Positions 32,434 to 43,563 of a DNA stretch of 64,000 bases are shown piece by piece. Origin of the DNA: Epithemia pelagica (taxonomy: Eukaryota; Bacillariophyta; Bacillariophyceae; Surirellales; Surirellaceae). Position 1 is the stretch's first letter. Each line of letters starts with the position of its first letter. Made by a program: the position numbers and the translations under genes. Under the pieces are notes generated by a model. It was not told the DNA's origin and made no database searches. It was given only the letters and a program-made list of their open reading frames with translations. The stretch lies in the NCBI GenBank assembly GCA_946965045.2, contig OX337231.1, positions 868,001-932,000 of the forward strand, in the 5' to 3' direction.

Positions 32434-35400
32434 CTATGAAGACGGATCATAGTTCGGGTGAACGGTCAGCTTGGTTTCTAGTTCTTGCCGCTTGTGTTTT
32501 GGAGCTTCCCCGCCAACCGCAATTAGAACCATGTCGACATTGAGAAGACGTCGAATCACCAAGTTAACCTTTTTTCTTGCAGCATGTAAGTCGTCAGTAG
32601 CATCTCCAAAGTCTTGTTCCATATTGCCGAGATACCATTCCACCAAATCGCCCCATTTCATTACTCCCGAGTTGTTCGTCAAATCATCAGTGCCCGAGTC
32701 ATCATGCTGCTCAAGCGATCTAAGATGGGCCGCGATCGCAGATGCTATTCTTTGGTATTCTTCGTAGGAAATTTTTGTCTTTTTCTTCGATTTTCTCCGT
32801 CCTCTTTCTCCGGCTTCATCGTTCTCGTGTTCTTGGTCCTCCGTTTCTTCCATCGATTGTGCTGCATGATATTCCCCGGGATGTTCTTGCTGCGCCGCAG
32901 GTGAACCGTCGGTTTCTGGGCTGTCGTCTCCTTCTTCGTCGTTGTTTGCTTCACCAAGCTCTTCGTTGTCGTCATCGGCGTCATCTTCGATATCCACATC
33001 GGATGTTTCTACTTGAATGATGCTTGTCTTTAAAAGGCGAAAGGCTTCACGAACGTACCTAGGCTGTACGTAGGGATCGCAGTGAATTCGAGCCATGGCC
33101 TCGCTGAGTCGAATCATGGATTCCAATTGTCGTACTGTGATACGGTAGGCGGAGCGATTACGGCCCAAGGTGTCTCCCTGCCTCAACTTGCGGTAACAAT
33201 CAACCAACATTCGTTTGGATTCTTCCGTTATCTTTGGGTTGATGGTACGACAAAACCGGATGTACCGTTGCATTTGTTCCTTGGTAAACGGTGGCTTTGG
33301 TAGGCCATTCATGTCATGGGCATCGGCGTCGCTCGAAGCATTGTCACTGTTGCGCCATCGAGAACGGTGTACGTTCAGAATGTGCTGAGCCACACGTCGA
33401 TCCGCATCAGGATTACAATCGTCCAAAACAACAAAGAACAGATCAAATCGACTGAGAATGGGAGCACTAAGCGCAACATTCGCCTTGAGCGTTTTGGTAC
33501 GGTCGTATCGTCCATAGATGGGATTTGCGGCAGCCAAGATCGACGCCCGTGCGTTCAACGTTGCCTGGATGCCTGCTTTGGTAATGCTGATCGTCTATAC
33601 CAGATGCACAACCAGTCAATCTTTCCATGAGAACCCAAACTGGATAAAGTCCTGAACAAATTCGTGGGCGAACTTACCTGTTGCTCCATTGCTTCATGAA
33701 TGGCAACTTGATCCGCAGGATCCATTTTATCACTGTAAATGGCAATCAAAATCACACAACGATCCACAATGTTGTTAGGGTGCTTTCTCTCTTTCTTCCG
33801 ACTACCTTTTCGTTGCTGGTACGTACAATTCATCGATACAACAAATTCCATTGTCGGCCAGCATGAGAGCACCCGCTTCAATTCCGTATTCTCCCGTATC
33901 GGCATCCTTTTGCACCGCGGCCGTCAAACCAGCGGCCGACGAGGCCTTGCCACTGGCGTAAACAGCCCGGGTGGGCAAAAAGGAGTGCACATACTGTAAG
34001 AATTGAGACTTGGCCGTACTGGGATCTCCGGTAATGCAAACATTCAAATCGCCCCGCAACCGACTGCCATCGGGGACTGTGGTTTTGTGGACACCGCCCA
34101 CTAACAGCAGCAAAATGCCCTTTTTGATTTCGACATGACCAAAGGTGGTGGGACACAAACTCTGCACCAAGTCTTCGTAGAGACGTGGGCGTTGCGACAT
34201 GTCACGAATTTCTCGTCGTTGGGCGCGGGTCAACTCCAATACGACTTGCTCGGCCGTGGGGTCGCTATCGGCCGAAGGATCGGCACTCCCTCCTCCACTA
34301 CTACTGTTGCCGCTCGAAAAGAGCCACGACGTGAGAGGACGATGAATCGCTTCAATGGGCAAAATGGTCACGGCGACAAAACAGGTGCGGTAGGTCAATT
34401 CTCGGACACCGAGCGCTTTGAGGCCCTGCACACCACCCGATGTATCATTGTTGTTCATGGTTCGAACACTCTTGGGAACTTCCCCGAGGCGTGCCAATGC
34501 GGATCCATCGGGAATGACTACCAACGAGCCGACAAATAGGCAGGGGTCTCCGGCCTTGCACCGTTCCACCATTTCGTGTCGGACCATGATATCCAGACTT
34601 CGGGGCATACTCCCGGGCGGAATTTCGTCCGATCCTTCCTGGACGCGGAGCTTTTGCCAATCCGTCAACTCCGACTCGGCCGTTTCCAAACAAAACTGCA
34701 AGGGCGAGTCGTTTTTGCATCGAGGGTTTCGGCAGACGGTGGGCCTGGTATAGTGATAGTGCTGGGGGACACCACTGGCCAGCAAGCCACATTTCATACA
34801 CCGGAAACTCCCCGTCAACAATTCCGGTCTCACTTCCGATGTTCTCGTCACAACTCCTTCCAATGCCGAGAGACGACCAATACGATCGGTTCGCAGCTCT
34901 CGAATGGAAAAGGTTTCTGTGGGCAATCCATAAAAGGCTACAAAGTACAAGGTGGAATTCTTTGCTTGCACCGACCCGGACGCATCCCGATCGAGTTCCG
35001 GATGCAGTTGCAAGACGAGGAGTTTGGTCGCATTGCGCAAAAAGGGCTCAAAGCGCAAGAATTCGGCTTGAATGGCTTCCGCCAACTCGGCATCGTCCCG
35101 CACAATGTGACGCAGATCCACCCACAAGGTGGAAGAAAATTGACTCAGGGGAGATTCGTCGGTAGTAGTCTCCGGGTTCAAGCCTCGACGGTGCAACTGG
35201 CGACGAGCCATTTGATGCGCCTGTTCCACATAGGGGTACAACCATGCGCCTCCAGTATTGCCGAGGAGACCATTGTGTTCCATGTCGACATCTTGGTCGT
35301 CGTCGTCGGTTTGTACCTGTTCCGAGCTGCACGAATATAGAGTGTGTGGTATAGGCCAAGCCCCGATAAAATCACAATAGGAGAAGGAAGCAAGAAAGTG

Positions 35401-35881
35401 AGTACAGTATAGCCGCAACGAGTCTCGACTGCCCCAAACGGCCCCGGTTTGCCACCATTGGTCTTCATCGCTGCCCTTTTGGTACGTACCAGGCGGTCAG
35501 AAATTGCAAAAACCGTTCTTGGACCAACTGTCCCGTGGCATCCGTGGCTTCGACGGCCGCATCTCCGACGCCCATGAGAGCTTCTTCGACGGCGACATTG
35601 CGACGGGAGGTGCCTTGAGTGTTGCGGGGGAGAGCGGCCACATGAGCGGCGGCATGCGCCGCTTGGGCATCCATGGCCTCTTCCTCCTCCTCGTGTTGTT
35701 GTTCTTGTTGGGGCGGCATGTCGTGGTCGTCCTCGGGAGACAGGGGTCGTGCTACCATGCGTGCTCCTTCCACGGACAGGGGAGACCCCGTCATGACGGC
35801 ATCTCTCGTGTCGTCGTCCACCGTGTCGTTCTGGTGGCGAAAGGATGACTGTTGTTGTCGTTGTTGTTGCGGTTCCTCCAT
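32434..35881 (-). CDS. MCM6: DNA replication licensing factor MCM6 (4 exons)
   Basis: Subunit of the MCM2-7 replicative helicase. Exons: 35490-35881, 33827-35326, 33678-33732 and 32434-33594; introns 35327-35489 (163 bp), 33733-33826 (94 bp) and 33595-33677 (83 bp), all GT-AG and frame-preserving. The product is 1035 aa. The N-terminus is Gln/Asp/Glu-rich. The zinc finger is C307, C310, C329, C334. The DWQKLRVQE...IPPGSMPRSLDI segment follows. Walker A is GDPSTAKS at ~564-571; Walker B CIDEF is split across intron 2; the arginine finger is in LSRFDLF. The run NPIYGRYDRTKTLKANVALSAPILSRFDLF matches MCM6 better than other MCMs. The C-terminal ~150 residues are acidic with a winged-helix-like end. 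In diatoms it acts in the nucleus at S phase. Confidence 0.94.
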
Positions 35882-36468
35882 GGTGGTTGCTGCTTACAAC
35901 ACAAACGGCGACTTGCTCGAATGGAGACGAATTCAATGAGTGAGCGAGAACCGAACTCTCTGGAGTGAATGAGAGAGCGTAGTACAAGAGAGGGAAAGGG
36001 TTCAAGATCAAGAGGTTTCCTTTGGTGTTTCGATTGTCTGCGGATGGTTGAGTCCAATGCAGCTGCGGTCGTTGTTTTGTGAGCGTCCACAAAGGATGGT
36101 CACGCGTTTCGAAAAAGGCGGGCGCGCGTAAAATATGGCGCGAAATCTTCTGTGCATGCGCGAAAAGCTACCTATCCCAATGTTATATCTACATAGGAGC
36201 AGTAGTTGTCTAGGTTGTCCCGAAGAAGGCAGTTGGACCATGGCAAAAGACGTCGAAAGTCGAAGAACCAAAAGTGTTGTGCATTGGTCTAGCCTTCCTT
36301 TGACGTGGAACCAAAGCCGTCTAACAAGAGCCGCACAGCAACAAGAGCAACACCGGGCCTTTGGTCTCGGGCAGCAACGAATAGAGAAAAGGAAAGCGAC
36401 GACGTTTGAAGGAAGCGTCAGAAGCGACACATGATCCACAAACGTTGCGCACGACTCTCAATCTGTCA
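35882..36468. other. Intergenic region between MCM6 5' end and NELF-B-like 3' end
   Basis: About 590 bp, probably MCM6 promoter and the 3' UTR of the next gene. The segment GCGGGCGCGCGTAAAATATGGCGCGAAATC near 36118-36148 contains GGCGCGAAA-like elements resembling E2F/DP sites, which would suit an S-phase gene; this is inference. Confidence 0.5.
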
Positions 36469-39400
36469 TTATTCGTCCACCTCCATGGGTTCCGGTTGCT
36501 CCTTGGTCGCATCCATCGTGTCGTCCACTCCTGTGGTTTGGTTCTCGTCGTCCGTAGGACGGGCCGTCGTGGCATCCTCCCGGTCATGGAGGATGCCCAT
36601 TTCTTCTTTCCATTGTGTCACGCTTGCCTCGGGCAATAGTTTTAACATTTTCAAATATTGTTTCTTGACGGGTGCAAATGGCATCTCCTCGTTGCCTCCT
36701 TTCGTGGTTTCGTCGTCCGTGTCGTCCGTGACAAGTGTCTGGGTCCACCAACTCGCAAAGGATTGTACTGATTTGCCTGTTTCATTCGGTTCCTCTGGAT
36801 GAGTCGCGTTGGTACGTGAGGCGGCTCTTCCGGTGACAGCTTGGACCGTGTCCGCGACAAAGAGTAGCAAGGTATCGCGGGGAAGGATTTGGTTCCCAAT
36901 ACTCGACCATTCGTTGAATAACTGAATCAAGCATTCATGGGCGGCCGACACCATGACGACACGTTTCCTCTGTTCCCATGCTTTGGACAACCAGGACAAC
37001 CACGATTGGACAATGGCATCTCGCGATGCTTTGGACAATTTGGCCTTGTGACGAAGAATGGCACGAATCAGACATTGAAAAAAGGGTCGATCCTGCAAAA
37101 ATGTGCCGGCGTTGCGAGACATGTGCGCCAAGGCAGTTGCAAACTTGGGATAGGTCACCGCCAACGAGGTCTCGGTGGTACTTCCTGGTTGACTTAAATG
37201 AACAATTGCCCCTTGCAGGAGGGCCATGGGAACTTCCAGAAACTGGCCCTGAATCCATTCCTTGGACTTGATGGGCCTTGGAACCAATGAGTCGTCCGAT
37301 TCCGCTGCATCATGCAAATCTCCAGCTGGTGTCGTAACCCGTTTGTCCAATTCGGCTTCAAGGAACAATCGAAGAACCAGTGGCAAGTCTTGCCGCAAGG
37401 TCGCATAGGGGACAAACATGGCAGGGTCTTCACCCTCCCGTTCCTCCAAGCCTTTGAGACCACCGCTCGGCACAAAATATCGCTTGGCTCGAATGGCACA
37501 AATCTGAGTTGACCATCGAGCCATATGGAGCAGCTGGAGAAGAGATGGAATGACAAAGCTCGCTGCTGGTACTGTCGTTCCCTGTGTGATGCTCACTCTG
37601 GTTTCTCGTAGCGCACGATCCATCACAATGCGGACAAAGAAAGGATCCGACAAGATCATAAAGGCCAACGATGGCATGCTGGGGAGAAACTCCTCCTTTT
37701 CCTTTTTGCGTTTCTTTGTAGCCTTTTCGAGTGGAGTAATATCGGGTCGCTCCGCCATGGCCTTGCGTTTTCGGTCTTCTTCTTCCTCTGTCCGTCGTTT
37801 TACAATCTCCGTTTGATACAACCGCCGGGCTTGCGGGAAGATCTCTTCCTCAAATATCTTCTTTTGTCGAAGGGCTTCTCCACGAAACCATTTTCCCGCT
37901 TTTCCTTTGTTGTAGTCATGACAGTTCTTAAACATGAGTTCAACCTCACGTTTCCACCCATCGACATCTTTGTAGTCATTGTGTTCAATCTTTTGCTCCA
38001 TATCCAGAATACACATGGGTTGTTTGATAATCTTGGAGTAGCCGGGGGCAATCTTATCTGTGACAGGATTGAGGAACAAGTTTTGGGGGTCCGACTCTTT
38101 CAATGCGGTTATACCCGCCGTGATAATATGGTTGAGTTGTCGTTGGAGCGCATTGGTCATGCTCAAGTCCGCTTTCTTGTCGTCCGTTGACCCATCCTCT
38201 TTGGAAACCGTATCCTTCTTGGGAGCATCCACTGGACCATCATGGTCAATCAAAAACACCTCCCGTAAGGCCTTTTGTATATTCTTAATGGCGTCATTGG
38301 AAATATTCCCCTCTTGGACGCATTCATCACTGATCCGAGCCAATTCATGAACGTGCTGGTATGCCTTGGGAAGGGGTCCTCCCGAGGAAAGCAAAATGTC
38401 ACTCACCAAAGTACAATGCAAGTGTTGTGCTCCGGCTTGGAATGGATTTTCCTCCATACCATGACGTGCAATGAGCATGGTCATGAGGGCATACAACAAT
38501 TTGGGACGAAACGAAAGTGCCGTGGTACTGCCACCGGAATCGGACAGAAAGACCCGTAATTGTGCAATGGCCTTACTGGACGATGTCTGATCGGTTGCCT
38601 TTGTGTTACTCGCGAGTGTACCATGTTTCCCACCAGCACCACTGCCTCCCAACAATCCTGACGTTGTCCCAGCGGCAGAGGGAGATTTTTCCATGGTCGA
38701 TGAGGTAAGGGCACGCCGTTGCGTCGTCAACATGCGTCGTTCTCGAACACTGGCCACAAACGGACGATTGGCGGCTTCGGTAAGTAATGTATTGTTGCAG
38801 TATCGTTGCACCAAAGGATAAATCGTTTCATACAACAAGGTTTTCTCACATTCCACCAAAAAGTCCTTGGGTGGTTGGTCCGATTCGGTCGGGAACCGAG
38901 CGACCCAATCACCTTCCCAAACCAGTTTCTTGAGAAGAGCCGGAAGTGGTCTGAAAATGTCGGCGTGTTTGAGAGAACCCGCTTCATCTCGTTCCGCGAG
39001 TGCTTGCAGAACTGCATGTGGCGTTTTCTCACCGAGTTGCTTCAGGACGGACCAGACAATCGGACGCAACTCGGGCAAACTAACGGCATAGGACCACGAC
39101 TCTCTCAGCAAGTCCAGCAACGGTTCTTCACTTTTAGTTTTTCGAACTTCATCTTCCAGTTGCTTGAGCAACGTATCTGATATGCGTTTGTGTACTTCGT
39201 ACTGACTGACACCTAAATGGCTCAGAAATGTCATGACCGAGTCGGTATCCAAGGATTCTACCACACCCGACGATCCTTTCTTTTTCTTTTCCCCAGATGC
39301 TTCAGACCGAGTCGTTGTCTTGTTATCCGCTCGAGATTCTGGAATAGACGTCGTGCCAAACGCCTTGGACATCATGAAATGCAACGAGTGCGATTTTTGA

Positions 39401-39525
39401 AAGGCCTGAATGGTGCGTTCCGGGTTGGACGTACGTTTCAGTTCGCGCAAAAGTTCCTTTCGGCCTGTTGCGCCCACAGGAAACACAAAGGACTTCTCAC
39501 CAGCATTCTTATTCGAACCGGACAT
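36469..39525 (-). CDS. NELF-B/COBRA1-like protein with an embedded bromodomain
   Basis: Protein of 1018 aa in one exon. Residues ~459-565 form a bromodomain (acetyl-lysine reader): a QLNHIITAGITAL helix, YSKIIKQPMCILDMEQKI, and the KAc-binding YN (Asn539) in NCHDYNKGKAGKWFRGEAL. On both sides the sequence resembles NELF-B/COBRA1 of the negative elongation factor: TIQAFQ near residue 40, LPELRPIVWSVLKQL, LLKKLVWEGD, RPKLLYALMTML...CTLVSDIL before the bromodomain, and MILSDPFFVRIVMDRALRE, PSLLQLLHMA, LPLVLRLFLEAEL after it. In animals NELF pauses RNA polymerase II. Here a chromatin reader appears inserted into that scaffold. A basic coiled linker (570-612; EEEEDRKRK, KKRKKEKEE) follows the bromodomain. 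The NELF-B match is by eye; the bromodomain is clear. Confidence 0.75.
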   Translation of the reverse strand: MSGSNKNAGEKSFVFPVGATGRKELLRELKRTSNPERTIQAFQKSHSLHFMMSKAFGTTSIPESRADNKTTTRSEASGEKKKKGSSGVVESLDTDSVMTFLSHLGVSQYEVHKRISDTLLKQLEDEVRKTKSEEPLLDLLRESWSYAVSLPELRPIVWSVLKQLGEKTPHAVLQALAERDEAGSLKHADIFRPLPALLKKLVWEGDWVARFPTESDQPPKDFLVECEKTLLYETIYPLVQRYCNNTLLTEAANRPFVASVRERRMLTTQRRALTSSTMEKSPSAAGTTSGLLGGSGAGGKHGTLASNTKATDQTSSSKAIAQLRVFLSDSGGSTTALSFRPKLLYALMTMLIARHGMEENPFQAGAQHLHCTLVSDILLSSGGPLPKAYQHVHELARISDECVQEGNISNDAIKNIQKALREVFLIDHDGPVDAPKKDTVSKEDGSTDDKKADLSMTNALQRQLNHIITAGITALKESDPQNLFLNPVTDKIAPGYSKIIKQPMCILDMEQKIEHNDYKDVDGWKREVELMFKNCHDYNKGKAGKWFRGEALRQKKIFEEEIFPQARRLYQTEIVKRRTEEEEDRKRKAMAERPDITPLEKATKKRKKEKEEFLPSMPSLAFMILSDPFFVRIVMDRALRETRVSITQGTTVPAASFVIPSLLQLLHMARWSTQICAIRAKRYFVPSGGLKGLEEREGEDPAMFVPYATLRQDLPLVLRLFLEAELDKRVTTPAGDLHDAAESDDSLVPRPIKSKEWIQGQFLEVPMALLQGAIVHLSQPGSTTETSLAVTYPKFATALAHMSRNAGTFLQDRPFFQCLIRAILRHKAKLSKASRDAIVQSWLSWLSKAWEQRKRVVMVSAAHECLIQLFNEWSSIGNQILPRDTLLLFVADTVQAVTGRAASRTNATHPEEPNETGKSVQSFASWWTQTLVTDDTDDETTKGGNEEMPFAPVKKQYLKMLKLLPEASVTQWKEEMGILHDREDATTARPTDDENQTTGVDDTMDATKEQPEPMEVDE

Positions 39526-39883
39526 GATTGCAGAAGTGTTGAAAGCGCAACTAATGTCAAGGGTTTATGGTCTTTCCTTCCCATTGATTGATTTCCCATG
39601 GTGCGGGGAGGATTTTTCGTCACGCGCAAATCGGAAAAATTACTTTAATCGCGTTTCATTCGCCTTAGGGCAGGCTGACAGCTGACAGGCAACTCGCAAA
39701 ATTCTGCCTCAATTCTTCTCCCACCACCACCACCACGTTCTCATTTTTTCAAGTGTTTGGCATCATCATACATTGACCACGCATGATGCCGATATGAGAA
39801 CATTATCGTTGCAGTGTCTTTCCTCCACCCAGAGTATCAATAACAACGACCTACGGTGAAGGCGCTTTCGGAGAAGCAAAACC
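39526..39883. other. Divergent promoter region, NELF-B-like and MFS genes
   Basis: 358 bp between the two start codons; includes CCACCACCACCACC near 39721. It must carry both promoters; no defined site can be named. Confidence 0.5.
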
Positions 39884-41604
39884 ATGGAGGAGATTCCCCT
39901 TTCTCCACTAACGACGACGAGAAACACGCACGACGCAAGGGATGCCATAGATTACAGCGAAGTCTATGAGCACGGCGAACATCCAGGGACTGTGCCTCTC
40001 AGGGTGACGGGATGGACCTACTTGTATGCTTTGTGTGCGGCAGTAAATTCCTGCAACATTGGCTATGACATTGGAGTGAGCACGGAAGCAGGACGGCTGA
40101 TCGAAAGGGACCTTGATCTTACTTGTATGTAACAAGATTCTTGAGTTTCAAGTTTGACGTGTGACTCATGGATCGTTTCACTAATTTGCAATGTAATTTT
40201 GTTCGTTATCGCCTGGAATCACTCACAGCGGTGGAGCGAGAGTTGTTTATTGGTTCCTTGAATTTCTGGGCCATGTTTGGTGCGTTGGGGGCACATTATT
40301 TTTCTGACAAATGGGGGCGACGCAGAGCCTTTGTGGTTGCTGCGATTGGTTTTATTATTGGTATTGGCATCACTGTTCTTGCTCAGAACTACACAACTTT
40401 AATGGTCGGTCGTCTCCTGGTCGGCCTGGGTGTGGGTGTGGGTCTTGCCATTGATCCTCTTTACATTGCCGAGGTGACACCGGCCAAGTATCGAGGTGAA
40501 CTTGTCACATGGTCGGAGATTGCGACCAATGTTGGAATTATTTTTGGATTTTCGACAGGACTTTTCATGGGTGGATTGGATGATGGAGTCGCGTGGAGAA
40601 TAATGTTTTTAATGGGCTGCATCATGCCGACACTCATGATTGTTATGGTTGCTACCGTCATGCCAGAATCGCCGCGTTGGCTGGTCGCCAACAACCGCGA
40701 GGATGACGCTTTGGAAATTTTGTCCAGAATCTATCCCCCTGGTTATGACACCACTCCAATATTATACGACATGCAAGAAGCCATTGCTCGAGATACAGCA
40801 GCGGAAAACGCAGTTGGATGGACGGTTGTGTTCCGACCCACGTCCGCCTTTCGACGAATGCTCATGGTGGGGGTTGGAACAGCAATCGCACACCAGGCTG
40901 TCGGCATTGATGCCATTCAGTACTATCTTCTGGATATCATTGAAGATTCCGGTATTGAATCTGATAAGATGCAGAATTGGGTCTTGGTCTTTCTGGGAAT
41001 TATCAAGCTGGTCTTTATCGTTGTTGGTGGCAAGTGTTTTGACCGTTTCGGACGACGACCACTCTTTTTTGTTTCCCTACTTGGAATGTACTTTTCGTTG
41101 GCCATGGTGGGGGTCTCCAAACTCATGCCACCTAGCGTGAGTACATGGACGGAAATTACGAGCCTGGCGTTTTATTTGGCAACCTTTAGTATTGGTATGG
41201 GTCCAGGTGGTTGGCTGATTCCATCCGAAGTGTTTTCTGTGTCCATCCGAGCCAAGGCCATGTCGGTAGCAACCACCATGAACCGTGCCGTCGCCACGAT
41301 CATGTCTTCAACATTCTTGTCCATTGCAGAGGCCATGGGATTCGGCGCCTTTTGTTCCTTGCTGGCCATTATTTGTGCAGCAGTGTTGGCCTTTTTGTAT
41401 GCATATCTACCAGAAACAAAGGGACATACATTAGAGGATATGTCGATTTATTTTGCCGAGATTACAGGTGATCGAAGTATCTTGGAAGCGGAGGCAGAGT
41501 TAATGCATCAATGGGCGGAAACGCAATCAAAACGAGGGGAACAAGAAGAAGAAGAGGAAGAAGCCGGAGCCATGTTACATCAAAACGAGAGAAATGTACA
41601 GTAA
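39884..41604 (+). CDS. MFS sugar-porter family transporter (2 exons)
   Basis: Protein of 538 aa. Exon 1 is 39884-40124, intron 40125-40228 (104 bp, GTATGT...CACAG), exon 2 40229-41604. The protein has about 12 membrane segments. Sugar-porter signatures seen: GYDIGVSTEAG in TM1, DKWGRRRAF between TM2 and TM3, a GRLLVGLGVGVG helix, PLYIAEVTPAKYRGEL, PESPRWLVANNREDDALEIL at the end of the first half, then VGIDAIQYY (TM7), DRFGRRPLF, and the PETKGHTLEDM motif after TM12. The acidic C-terminus (EQEEEEEEAG) is cytosolic. Probably moves hexoses or polyols (inositol, for example) with protons; the substrate is not determinable. Location plasma membrane or endomembrane, no signal peptide seen. Confidence 0.9.
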
Positions 41605-41852
41605 CACTAGAAATGAATGTTTTTGTTGGGCGTTGGTATCGTCCGATTGCTTTATTTTAGTTGTCGTGGCAGCAGGAGCTGAAACTCTCATGATGTCATC
41701 AATTAACCTCACATAGACGGATTAAACAAATTTACCATACATATTACGTCTCGACCACTGCCGTGTTTCCATAAAGAGCATGTTCACGAACCTCGATACA
41801 GGGAATTGGGCATAATCGTTTCGATTTTTTCACTTCCCATTCAACCATTGGG

Positions 41853-43298
41853 TCATGTCTGGCTCTGGCTGCTTAAAGGTCCGTTGTAGTTCTCCAACAA
41901 TAAAATGTCTTGGGGTCGGCACGACGTACGACACACTGGACATTCCATCTTGGACGCAACCCATTGTTGTAGACAGCTCCAACAGAAGATATGACCGCAA
42001 TGAACCGAACATGCCGGAAAAGTTCGGGGCTCTTGGCAAATTGAACACGACACAGGTTGTCGTTTTGAGTTCTCATGCCGACGTTTTGGGTCCACACTGC
42101 TCGAAGGACTTGAGAAAAGAGGTACTTGCTTGTCGTTTTCGGAACCAGAGAGTCTCGTGGTCTTTGAATGGAGCGATTTGCGCACCGAAAAATGAATGTA
42201 GGATCGGGTAAGATACCTCAGTCCTTCTTTAACAGCATGAGAAAGAATGAGAAAGCCCAGGATACGAACTGACTGTGGTTGCGGCGGATTGTGCAATCGT
42301 TCGTCCGACACTGCATGTCTTCCTCCGTCTTGCGTCAATTTCCTGGTAGAAGTATCAGCGGTTCCTCGTCGGAGAAACGTCCACATTGGCCAATAGAACT
42401 GTCCACCAAGACAGTGGTAGGCAATCTGTAAACGAATGAGCCAATATCCCACCGATGCAAGGATTGGTGACGAATGCACTATGCCATTGTCTTGGATGAG
42501 AGTATTAGCATTTTCAGGAAGGTCATGCGGTCCTCCAGCGCTACATGAGCTTAATGCGTTGACAATTGAATGTAGAGTGGCAACACTCCATTGCTTCAGT
42601 CGGTCCACCCACGGTGCTCCCAGAGGACCAACGATCGATTCGAGAGAAGGTGTTTTTTCCGAATGAATCGGTCCAAGAGGATCATAGACCAACCCGTTCG
42701 TATCCTCCGTGAACATATCGCTGGGACTATGCTCTTGCCTTTCCTCTTGTTGATACCGGTGGTGTGTAGCACGTGCTATCATTTCTTGTCGTTGCCTCGC
42801 AAACGCTTGGCGTCGTGGATTGCCTCTCAACAAGGAACCATTGGCCAACGCCATCGTTGGAGCTCTGGCAGATTCTTGTTCTGAGTTGGAGGTGCTTTGG
42901 ATTCCTCTGGTTTTGTGATAATAGACAACGGAAGCGCCAGCCACAGCCAAGGATGCGATTGTGGATGTCCACCAAGATCCAGTGATCTGAGGGTGGTGGC
43001 CAGTTTTCAGTCGCAAACCACTTGCTTCCATACCAATCGTCCGACCCCTTCGAACGGCAAGCCATCTATACAACACTGCTCCAATGAGCCACGACGTTGC
43101 CGTTAATTTGGGTGTATTCAAAGTACTGGCAAAGGACGGATCGAGCCATTCCAACAGTTTGGCCAATAAACGGCGACAGTCCTCCACATACCGCTGGTCC
43201 TTTGAGAAAGAAATCAAAACATTGGACGCAATGGCGTTCCTTTGAGCATCATCTTCACACGTCGTCTTCAAGTCCTGTGTCTCACATCTCGAATCCAT
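41853..43298 (-). CDS. PEX10: Peroxin-10, peroxisomal RING E3 ligase
   Basis: Protein of 481 aa in one exon. The C-terminal C3HC4 RING spans C418 to C456 (CSICQEP...HCGHIFCWSCLQQWV...CPVCR), the form typical of PEX10. The rest is a Pex2/Pex12-type N-terminal domain with hydrophobic helices: WLIGAVLYRWLAV, STIASLAVAGASVVYY, VGYWLIRLQIAYHCLGGQFYW and RILGFLILSHAVKEGLRYL. PEX10 with PEX2 and PEX12 ubiquitinates the receptor PEX5 for recycling at the peroxisome membrane. There is a long unstructured insert (residues ~130-245) that is larger than in yeast and animals. Start ATG at 43298 is the first in frame. Confidence 0.87.
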   Translation of the reverse strand: MDSRCETQDLKTTCEDDAQRNAIASNVLISFSKDQRYVEDCRRLLAKLLEWLDPSFASTLNTPKLTATSWLIGAVLYRWLAVRRGRTIGMEASGLRLKTGHHPQITGSWWTSTIASLAVAGASVVYYHKTRGIQSTSNSEQESARAPTMALANGSLLRGNPRRQAFARQRQEMIARATHHRYQQEERQEHSPSDMFTEDTNGLVYDPLGPIHSEKTPSLESIVGPLGAPWVDRLKQWSVATLHSIVNALSSCSAGGPHDLPENANTLIQDNGIVHSSPILASVGYWLIRLQIAYHCLGGQFYWPMWTFLRRGTADTSTRKLTQDGGRHAVSDERLHNPPQPQSVRILGFLILSHAVKEGLRYLTRSYIHFSVRKSLHSKTTRLSGSENDKQVPLFSSPSSSVDPKRRHENSKRQPVSCSICQEPRTFPACSVHCGHIFCWSCLQQWVASKMECPVCRTSCRPQDILLLENYNGPLSSQSQT

Positions 43299-43563
43299 TC
43301 TTCTCTATCACATGACTTGTCTCATTTTCTCATAGGGCCGACGCTGTCGCTACCAGGAAGAGGAAAAACTACGGTACCTAAGCAATCATACTCCTAATGA
43401 TACTCCTAGTATAGCCAGGAGGGAGGCCAAAAAGACGACGACAACAATAATGCATAGGAACACTTTCTAACGTAGGTTTGATTACTTTAAAAGTCTTGAT
43501 GCACAGTCGATCGATTCTGCTGGCATCCCTGTGGTTTCCTGCCGTCTCCCCATTCTATCGTTG

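Noticed and set aside
34576-35340. 254-codon plus-strand frame
   Set aside because: Antisense shadow of MCM6 exon 2.
32434-35881. Assignment as MCM7 or another MCM
   Set aside because: The GRYDRTKTLKANVALSAPILSRFDLF and DWQKLRVQE...GSMPRSLDI segments fit MCM6 best.
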